Source of the DNA: Saprospiraceae bacterium | Lineage (GTDB): Bacteria; Bacteroidota; Bacteroidia; Chitinophagales; Saprospiraceae | Assembly: GCA_020628725.1 (NCBI GenBank) | Contig: JAHDEO010000012.1 | Coordinates: 1-35,843, forward strand | Length of the DNA stretch: 35,843 nucleotides | Reading direction: 5' to 3' | Shown: in pieces, positions 30,658 through 35,843 of the stretch | Position numbering within the stretch: position 1 is the stretch's first letter | How the letters are laid out: every line of letters begins with the position of its first letter | Translations under genes and position numbers: made by a program | Notes under the pieces: model-generated | What the model was told of the DNA's origin: nothing | Databases searched by the model: none | What the model saw: only the letters and a program-made list of their open reading frames with translations

Positions 30658-31314
30658 ATGACATACAAAAAAGGCACTGTCGTAAAAATCAAACAAGGCG
30701 TTAAGATAAAAGACCTAAAATTCAGCGTAGAAGGCTGGCATGGCAGAATTGGTACGTCTGCATATCCTGACTCTGACATGATAATGATAGAATTGGATAG
30801 TGTGGTGATGAAAAGTCTGCCTGACGATTATATTATTAAAACCTTGCAGGGTACGGACATTGATTGGTTCAATCATTTCTATCTCAATGAAGAGGATGTA
30901 GAACCTGCCACCGCAAGAGATACACCTGCTGACGTAGAAGCAACATTGGAGAGAATCAATGATAAATATTATTGGAAGGCAATGAGTGGTGGCAGCCCTG
31001 AAGATGAATTGTTGGCAGAAATCATGGAAGAATTGGGAGAAGATGAAGATTGGGCAAGCTACCTCGAAGAACATCTTACCTTTCCCTTTCAAGTCGAAAT
31101 TGTGGAGTCAGAACGTTTGCATGACCCTAATCTGGGCAAAAAATTCAAGGTGCATAGTTTTCAAGGCGATACCGAAGATTACGGCATCATCGTCAATGGC
31201 AGAAAGATGCGACAGCGCATGAATTATCCATTATGTGATTTGGAAGTTGTGGATAAGGAAAGTCCGAATTATTTGCCTGTTCGGGCGTATTGTATTTGGT
31301 TTGCTAATCGGTGA
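30658..31314 (+). CDS. Two-part protein, possibly calcium-binding (CcbP-like) C-terminal region
   Basis: The 218-residue acidic protein has no signal peptide. Residues 1-80 (YKKGTVVKIKQGVKIKDLKF ... FYLNEEDVEPA) look like a small SH3/KOW-type barrel. Residues about 115-210 contain DEDWASYLEEHLTFPFQVEIVE, then GKKFKVHSFQGD and a closing PLCDLEVVDKESPNY. The YLEEHLTFPF block followed by a small barrel recalls the cyanobacterial calcium-binding protein family CcbP, a resemblance from memory only. Acidic residues are plentiful (EELGEDEDW). Function unknown. Confidence 0.55.
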   Translation: MTYKKGTVVKIKQGVKIKDLKFSVEGWHGRIGTSAYPDSDMIMIELDSVVMKSLPDDYIIKTLQGTDIDWFNHFYLNEEDVEPATARDTPADVEATLERINDKYYWKAMSGGSPEDELLAEIMEELGEDEDWASYLEEHLTFPFQVEIVESERLHDPNLGKKFKVHSFQGDTEDYGIIVNGRKMRQRMNYPLCDLEVVDKESPNYLPVRAYCIWFANR

Positions 31315-31320
31315 TAAAAA

Positions 31321-31623
31321 TCACGCCACCGCATCTATCAATTCTACTTTAAATTTAATCTGTGCTTTCAAGGCATCAAAAACTTTCAAAATCGTAGCAA
31401 TCGTCACATTCTTTGAGCCTTTTTCGAGTTTGGAGATTTGAGCTTTCTGTACGCCGACCAACTGACCGAGTTCTTCTTGCGTCAAATTGCGTTCTTTTCG
31501 TACATTTTTTATCATTTAACCAATCAAATCTATCTGCAAATCAAATTCGTATTGGTCGCGCTTGGGTGTGCCTTTTTTGCCGATGTATTTGTCTTTTGCT
31601 TGGTCTAATGTTATCTTTTTCAT
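31321..31623 (-). pseudogene. XRE/HigA-like antitoxin with one in-frame stop
   Basis: Read from ATG 31623, the frame gives MKKITLDQAKDKYIGKKGTP ... DLQIDLIG, then TAA at codon 36 (31516-31518), then MIKNVRKERNLTQEELGQLVGVQKAQISKLEKG and on to a normal end: 101 codons in one frame. Intact relatives in this phylum read ...IGE.IK.., so the stop most simply derives from a GAA codon by one G-to-T change. The downstream 64-residue frame starting at ATG 31515 still holds the whole helix-turn-helix and could be made by re-initiation. It starts 4 bases after the hepT stop, so the three genes mntA-hepT-xre form one transcript. Such proteins normally pair with a HigB/RelE toxin, which is absent here. 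Confidence 0.75.
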
Positions 31624-31627
31624 TGTT

Positions 31628-32065
31628 TTATGATTTATCGTCAATATCCCTCAAATACCCAATATTCTGATAAAAATCAGAGGATAAGATGCGTTCCATG
31701 AGTTCATCTTCAAATTCTATTTTGGGAATCATTTCTATCAGTGTTTGCTTCAATACGGGAAGGTAATTGGTGACAATATCGTAGGAAATATTCGGGTCTA
31801 TACTTCTGTAATCATGTGCAATGCGATTGCGTAATCCGATAATCAAATGCCAAGGAATTTCAGGGTGTTCCGCTTCCAAACCTTCATCAATTTTTCTAAC
31901 TTCTTCGCCAATCAACAGGAGTAGTGTTTGACAGGCGTTAAAATTCATTTGCTGATTTTTGGTGAAAAAATCGTCTGCATCTTTGATGTCTTGTGTGTAG
32001 AGAAATATCTTTTCGATTGCCTCCAACATCGTGAGTACGTATGTGAGATTTTGCTTCTTATACAT
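31628..32065 (-). CDS. hepT: HepT-like toxin (DUF86 family)
   Basis: The 145-residue helical protein matches the HEPN-type HepT ribonuclease toxins. It carries the RX4HXY motif as RNRIAHDY (about residues 81-88) in the context PWHLIIGLRNRIAHDYRSID, plus LLLLIGEEVRKI near residue 50. In characterised pairs the motif Tyr is AMPylated by MntA, which neutralises the toxin. The gene overlaps the end of the mntA-like gene by 8 bases, the normal organisation of this toxin-antitoxin type. The C-terminus (~residues 115-145) is somewhat longer than in short HepT proteins. Confidence 0.9.
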   Translation of the reverse strand: MYKKQNLTYVLTMLEAIEKIFLYTQDIKDADDFFTKNQQMNFNACQTLLLLIGEEVRKIDEGLEAEHPEIPWHLIIGLRNRIAHDYRSIDPNISYDIVTNYLPVLKQTLIEMIPKIEFEDELMERILSSDFYQNIGYLRDIDDKS

Positions 32066-32357
32066 AAATCACGGATTTCTCCATTTCGCTCTCAATAATC
32101 GGATTCATATATTTTCGATTGACCAAATCTACTTTTTCAACCTGCAATACATCTTTTACAAACACTTCTAAATCATAGACTTCTTGGAGTCCGAGTCGTT
32201 TGCCTTCCAACAATTCATACACCAAATCCACATCGCTATTAGAATGCGCTTGGTCAGTCGCATAGCTGCCAAACAGACCAATATCCGTAATGTGGAATTG
32301 CTCCGCAAATGCTGATTTATGCGCTTGTAAGACTTGTATGATGTTGGTCTTTGTCAT
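32058..32357 (-). CDS. mntA: MntA-like minimal nucleotidyltransferase antitoxin
   Basis: The 99-residue protein is a minimal nucleotidyltransferase with the motif GSX10DXD: GLFGSYATDQAHSNSDVDLV (about residues 29-48), followed by a third acidic position in the KVDLVNRKY strand. It should AMPylate the HepT toxin encoded immediately downstream (8-base overlap). It is the first gene of the minus-strand run and probably drives the transcript that includes hepT and the broken xre gene. Confidence 0.92.
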   Translation of the reverse strand: MTKTNIIQVLQAHKSAFAEQFHITDIGLFGSYATDQAHSNSDVDLVYELLEGKRLGLQEVYDLEVFVKDVLQVEKVDLVNRKYMNPIIESEMEKSVIYV

Positions 32358-32429
32358 GGTTGATTATTTTTTGTGAAGTTACGGATTTTTGGGCGTAAGG
32401 GCAAATGGCTTCAAACGACATAGGGCAAC

Positions 32430-32610
32430 ACAAAAAAAATACCCCCAAAAGCAACCGTCATTCCAAACCCCGATTTGTCCGCGATAGCTATCGGGATGCC
32501 GGGTCTTGGCACGATGTCAGACAGAAGCATTAGTTTAAAATCGCGCTCTTGCGCCCAAAAGATTCTGAATCGAGTTCAGAATGACGGTTGATTTTGGGTT
32601 TTTTTTTTAT
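32430..32610. repeat. Large inverted-repeat element between divergent genes
   Basis: CCCAAAAGCAACCGTCATT (32444-32462) is mirrored by 32580-32598 with one mismatch, and A/T homopolymers lie on both outer sides (32431-32439 and 32599-32609). Inside are a hairpin ATTCTGAATCGAGTTCAGAAT (32562-32582 region) and the palindrome GATAGCTATC (near 32483), both of types familiar from Bacteroidota intergenic DNA. No open frame of interest occurs in the 455-base gap. Confidence 0.65.
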
Positions 32611-32714
32611 GAGAAAGTCTGTAAATGAGGGATTTGTGATTGTAAGGTTGTTGTAGTTTTGTGTAGGTGTTTTTTGGGGGATGAGCGAATTTTACATATT
32701 TTTGCATTTGATTT

Positions 32715-32765
32715 ATAACTTTGAAAGGGCAGGCTTTTCTGGTTTTAGGTTCCCTTTAAAGTTAT
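32715..32765 (+). promoter_or_regulatory. Leader hairpin upstream of the EAD-like gene
   Basis: ATAACTTTGAAAGGG (32715-32729) pairs with CCCTTTAAAGTTAT (32752-32765) with a single bulged base, giving a 14-bp stem and a 22-base loop, 47 bases before the ATG at 32813. TAACTTTG (32716-32723) in its left arm also fits the TAnnTTTG promoter box, but no -33 box is at the right distance. It could be a leader structure or a binding site. Confidence 0.4.
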
Positions 32766-32812
32766 GCTGAAAAAACACATACAAGTATTCTATTAAGTAC
32801 GCAAATAGATAT

Positions 32813-33664
32813 ATGCAAAATAAAGAATTTAAAAAGAGGGTACTCAACCTTGTTTCACAAGATAAACTTGAGAAAGCCATTGAAATCTGCATGGATGAGT
32901 TTGATGTGAATGGAACTCATTATGATGAAATAGCAATCATATCCGGTAATTTTCAAAAATGGAAGAGTGATAATAGAAAAGGATTCGATCCAGAAGATAA
33001 AGTCCTAAGTAAGATAAGAGGTTCCATTGTTGATTTAGTGAATGATTATATGACCTCAGTATCAAATGTTAAAAAAGTAAAACCAGATAATATTGAAGGA
33101 ATAGAAATAGATAAAAACTATCCTCCCAAAGAAGAAAACTTAAATGCTGAATCTTTAATTAGAGAGAAGGCGAAAAGGGAATATCCGAATGACTTTGAAA
33201 TGCAGAGGTATGTCATAAAACAACAAACGAAAGCCCTTCAAGAACTAAAAAGAAATAAGCCAGAGGATATTCCTGAAGATGTATTCAAACAAATAAAAAG
33301 CAAAGCAAAAGAAGATTATCCAAATGATTTTACAATGCAAAAACACATTGAAAATCAGCAACTTGAATCTTATAGAAAAATTCAACATAAAAAACCAGAA
33401 GATATACCCCAAAACATTTGGATGCAAATAAGAAATAAGGCTGAAAGGGAATATTCAAATGATTTTGCAATGCAAAAATATATTGAGGATAATCAGGTTG
33501 CTTCTTATAGAAATCTCAAACAGATAAAACTAAATGACATTCCAAACGATATATTCAAGGTCATTTATGACAAAGCTACTTCTGAATATCCAAATGATTT
33601 TGCAATGCAAGAATATATAATTAAACAACAAGTCAAAGCCTACAAAGAATTGAATGCAAATTGA
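32813..33664 (+). CDS. EAD-like adaptor domain followed by four tandem YPNDF-MQ repeats
   Basis: The 283-residue protein has two parts. Residues 1-85 (FKKRVLNLVSQDKLEKAIEI ... DNRKGFDPEDKVLSKIRGSIVDLVNDYM) follow the layout of Effector-Associated Domain 11, a helical death-like adaptor found in Bacteroidota conflict and signalling proteins. After a ~30-residue linker come four units of about 45 residues, each with KA(K/E)xxYPNDFxMQxYIxxQ(x)xAYxxL and a joining PEDIPxDIFxxI; the last lacks the joiner. The repeats are strongly helical. No enzyme is in this chain, so it probably acts as an adaptor or sensor. The gene is far more AT-rich than its surroundings and is 7 bases from the next gene. 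Confidence 0.6.
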   Translation: MQNKEFKKRVLNLVSQDKLEKAIEICMDEFDVNGTHYDEIAIISGNFQKWKSDNRKGFDPEDKVLSKIRGSIVDLVNDYMTSVSNVKKVKPDNIEGIEIDKNYPPKEENLNAESLIREKAKREYPNDFEMQRYVIKQQTKALQELKRNKPEDIPEDVFKQIKSKAKEDYPNDFTMQKHIENQQLESYRKIQHKKPEDIPQNIWMQIRNKAEREYSNDFAMQKYIEDNQVASYRNLKQIKLNDIPNDIFKVIYDKATSEYPNDFAMQEYIIKQQVKAYKELNAN

Positions 33665-33671
33665 ATAATCT

Positions 33672-34574
33672 ATGAAAATACAAATTGATATTCCAAAAGA
33701 TGAAAAAGGAATGCTTGGTAGAGAGTGTTTAGAATGCGAAGGATACTTTAAATTAAAGCCAGGCACCGGACTTGCGACAAAATATTGTCACTGTCCTTAT
33801 TGTGATTATGAGGGAGATGCCGATACATTCTGGACAAAAGACCAAATTGAGTATGTTCGGAGTGTTGCATTACAAAAAGCTTACGGTTTGATAAAGTCAT
33901 CTCTTGATGATATGGGTAGAGAATTAGAACGAGCATCAAGAGATAGTCTAATTAAAATAACCGTTAAAACAAGCGATGTAGAGGAGTCTTTTCCGATAAA
34001 ATACTATTCTGAAAAAGAACTGGAAACTCATATAACCTGTGATAATTGTAAATTAGAATTTGCAGTATATGATGTATTTTCACGATGTCCTGACTGTAAT
34101 AAAACGAATGCTTTTTTAATATACGAGTCATCATTGGACGTGATAAAAAAACAGCTTGATATTTTTTCCAAACCTAAAATTCCACATGACATTCAAGAAG
34201 TTTCTTTAAATTCGACATTAAACTCGACAATTACTGCATTTGATGAGTTAGGTCAGGAATTAAGAAAAATAAAACCTCACAAGTATTCTAAAAAAACAAA
34301 AAAAATATTCCAAAACTTATCCGCCTTAAATCTGGAGAAAAATGACTATTTCAAAAAGAATCATTCTAATTTTGAAACTCTATTAAAACTGTTTCAAGTA
34401 AAATATTGTAACGAACATAACAAAGGTATCATTACTTCTAAAAGTGCAACAAAAATCCCTACATTGAAGAACATGATTGGGGAAAAGTACCTCCTAACTA
34501 TCAATGAATTATATGAATTTCTTAACTCAATGAGAGAATTAGGAAAATTAGTTAAACAAGATTTTGAAGAATAA
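33672..34574 (+). CDS. Unknown protein with two zinc ribbons
   Basis: The 300-residue protein carries a first zinc ribbon, RECLECEGYFK ... CHCPYCDYEG (about residues 17-50), followed by DTFWTKDQIEYVRSVALQKAYGLI, and a second, CDNCKLEFAVYDVFSRCPDC (about 124-143). The C-terminal half (about 155-300) is helical, basic and unrecognised (FDELGQELRKIKPHKYSKKTKKIFQNL ... LTINELYEFLNSMRELGKLVKQDFEE). The ribbons may bind nucleic acid or act structurally. It starts 7 bases after the EAD-like gene, so the two are almost certainly co-transcribed. AT-rich, unlike the genes either side of the island. Confidence 0.7.
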   Translation: MKIQIDIPKDEKGMLGRECLECEGYFKLKPGTGLATKYCHCPYCDYEGDADTFWTKDQIEYVRSVALQKAYGLIKSSLDDMGRELERASRDSLIKITVKTSDVEESFPIKYYSEKELETHITCDNCKLEFAVYDVFSRCPDCNKTNAFLIYESSLDVIKKQLDIFSKPKIPHDIQEVSLNSTLNSTITAFDELGQELRKIKPHKYSKKTKKIFQNLSALNLEKNDYFKKNHSNFETLLKLFQVKYCNEHNKGIITSKSATKIPTLKNMIGEKYLLTINELYEFLNSMRELGKLVKQDFEE

Positions 34575-34598
34575 TTTATTATAAAAATGATTTTAAAA

Positions 34599-34805
34599 AT
34601 GCCACTATTTGAAATAACAAAAACACTATACACAACTCTGACAATCAACTGTAATTCAATCGAAGAAGCAAAAGAATGGGCTAACATGATAGTTGCCACA
34701 GTAGAAGTTGACGACAGTGACGAAATCTCACCTAATCTCGAATCTTTTGAAGCTGAATCAATACCAAACGAGATAAAAATCAAAGAAATCCAACCGGAAA
34801 CGTAA
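34599..34805 (+). CDS. Small acidic unknown protein
   Basis: A 68-residue product from ATG 34599 (MPLFEITKTLYTTLTINCNS), or 72 residues from ATG 34587; the first is preferred because MPLFEIT gives a clean strand-like opening. It then reads SIEEAKEWANMIVATVEVDDSDE, a helix with a beta-alpha-beta feel, and ends with an acidic tail. No family is recognised. It lies 24 bases after the zinc-ribbon gene and shares its AT-rich composition, so it may be the third member of the same unit. Confidence 0.5.
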   Translation: MPLFEITKTLYTTLTINCNSIEEAKEWANMIVATVEVDDSDEISPNLESFEAESIPNEIKIKEIQPET

Positions 34806-34825
34806 TTAATAAAAAAAATAAATCC

Positions 34826-35843
34826 ATGCGCCCACACCACCTCCTCCTTGCCCTCCTCATAACAATCACCTCTTGCCAAAGTCCTAAAGAAACCCCAGCC
34901 CTCCTAATCACCAACGCAAAAATCTGGACAGCCAACCCCACCCAACCCTACGCCGAGTCCATGGCAATAGCCGACGACAAGATACTCGCCATAGGCACAC
35001 GCGAGGACATGCGCGACTACGCAGCCGCGCAAGAGGTGGATGCCGGAGGACGATTTATCGTACCCGGCTTCATTGACAGCCATGTGCATTTGATGACGGG
35101 CGGACGCAGTTTGTTGAGTGTGGACTTGCGGGATGCGGCGAGTCGGGAGGAATTTAGTCGGCGGGTCGGGGCATTTGCGGAGACCATGCAGGCGGGCGAG
35201 TGGATGCTCGAAGGCAATTGGGACCATACGCTTTGGGGCGGGGAATTGCCGCACCGCGATTGGATAGATGCAGTGACGAAAGACGTGCCGGTTTTGCTCT
35301 TTCGTTTGGATTGGCACATGGCATTGGCGAATACGGCGGCACTCAAATTTGCGGGTATCGACGAGCGCACGCCCGACGTGGAAGGTGGCACGATTGAGCG
35401 CGACAAAAACGGCAAACTCACCGGCATCCTCAAAGACAATGCGATGAATCTGGTCATGGATAAAATCCCGCCCATGTCGCCGGAGCAAAAAGACAAATCA
35501 TTTCGCGCCGCTATGGAGTATTTTTTGTCGAATGGCGTGACGACCGTACACGATGTGGATGGCTTGAACAAGGATTTTGAGAGTTACAGCACCGCACAGG
35601 CGTACAGGCAGTCGGGCGATTTGCAGGTACGCATCTATGCCGCTACGCCACTCAATGAATGGCAGCAATTGACCCAGCAAAAATACGATGACGATGAGTG
35701 GCTCAAAACGGGTTGCCTCAAAGGTTTTGTCGATGGTTCTTTGGGGTCGCATACGGCGGCTTTTCACGACCATTATACCGACAAAGATGACGATAAAGGC
35801 TTTTTTATCAATACCAAAAACGACCTCTATCAATGGATTTCGG
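34826..35843 (+). CDS. Amidohydrolase (YtcJ-like) lipoprotein, 3' end outside window
   Basis: The frame is open from ATG 34826 to the right edge (339 codons). It starts with a lipoprotein signal (MRPHHLLLALLITITSC) and continues ALLITNAKIWTAN, VDAGGRFIVPGFIDSHVHLMTGG (HxH metal motif), EGNWDHTLWGGELP, LLFRLDWHMALANTAAL, GILKDNAMNLV, NGVTTVHDVDG and GFVDGSLGSHTAAF. This is the pattern of the YtcJ-type amidohydrolase-3 family, whose substrates are mostly unknown; the lipid anchor suggests a periplasmic or surface place of action. GC-rich codon choice (GCG, CGC, GGC) contrasts sharply with the AT-rich genes just before it. Confidence 0.88.
   Translation, partial: MRPHHLLLALLITITSCQSPKETPALLITNAKIWTANPTQPYAESMAIADDKILAIGTREDMRDYAAAQEVDAGGRFIVPGFIDSHVHLMTGGRSLLSVDLRDAASREEFSRRVGAFAETMQAGEWMLEGNWDHTLWGGELPHRDWIDAVTKDVPVLLFRLDWHMALANTAALKFAGIDERTPDVEGGTIERDKNGKLTGILKDNAMNLVMDKIPPMSPEQKDKSFRAAMEYFLSNGVTTVHDVDGLNKDFESYSTAQAYRQSGDLQVRIYAATPLNEWQQLTQQKYDDDEWLKTGCLKGFVDGSLGSHTAAFHDHYTDKDDDKGFFINTKNDLYQWIS

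Noticed and set aside
32430-32610. Insertion sequence at the island border
   Set aside because: There is no transposase frame; only a non-coding inverted-repeat element is visible.
34904-35571. Two overlapping minus-strand frames of 184-194 residues at the right end
   Set aside because: Opposite strand of the GC-rich amidohydrolase gene, which has a lipoprotein signal and metal-binding motifs.

Overview
The window looks like a chromosome segment of a Bacteroidota species, most likely from the Saprospiria/Chitinophagia side of the phylum. Supporting signs are the protein families (DUF1573, DUF4173, a GbsR/MarR-type regulator, a DtxR/MntR regulator, FkbM methyltransferase, short 'S/C' lipoproteins), the near absence of Shine-Dalgarno sites, and possible TAnnTTTG -7 boxes. 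I cannot name a genus. No rRNA, tRNA, CRISPR array, transposase or replication origin was recognised.

Layout. 1-3.7 kb: 3' end of a histidine operon, with hisD (5' end outside the window), an FNR-type flavin reductase, and a hisC-hisB fusion whose linker is encoded by a palindromic repeat. 3.9-5.4 kb: two small exported proteins and a 112-residue unknown. 5.6-8.2 kb: PhyH-type dioxygenase, LysE-type exporter, GbsR/MarR-type regulator. 8.3-10.6 kb (minus): rplY, pth and a DUF1573 protein. 10.9-16.7 kb (minus): gmd, a metallophosphoesterase with a lipoprotein, and the sulfate-activation set cysC-cysD-cysN, which makes PAPS. 16.9-22.4 kb (plus): M28 peptidase lipoprotein, DinB-like protein, an ACMSD-like amidohydrolase, a secreted peptidoglycan-binding-like protein and kynureninase (kynU). 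22.5-25.9 kb (minus): an MntR-like regulator, a metal-binding ABC solute protein, an ABC ATPase and an outer-membrane channel-like protein, with no permease gene. 26-31.3 kb: small lipoprotein, clpS, peroxiredoxin, DUF4173 membrane protein, FkbM methyltransferase and a possibly calcium-binding protein. 31.3-34.8 kb: an accessory island with an XRE gene broken by one in-frame stop, the HepT/MntA toxin-antitoxin pair, and then three very AT-rich genes (an Effector-Associated-Domain-like protein with four tandem repeats, a double zinc-ribbon protein, a small acidic protein). The window ends inside an amidohydrolase lipoprotein gene, which resumes the richer GC of the chromosome.

Two things stand out. 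First, most intergenic gaps carry short tandem words, usually of 7 bp, in at least nine sequence families. They are often present as two opposed arms able to form long hairpins, and several overlap stop codons. They resemble the heptameric STRR repeats known from cyanobacteria. One other palindrome has become coding and joins HisC to HisB. Second, the 32.8-34.8 kb cluster is the best candidate for an undescribed system: an EAD-type adaptor domain beside a zinc-ribbon protein, next to a toxin-antitoxin locus. All functional statements rest on motif reading and memory of families; no search was run.
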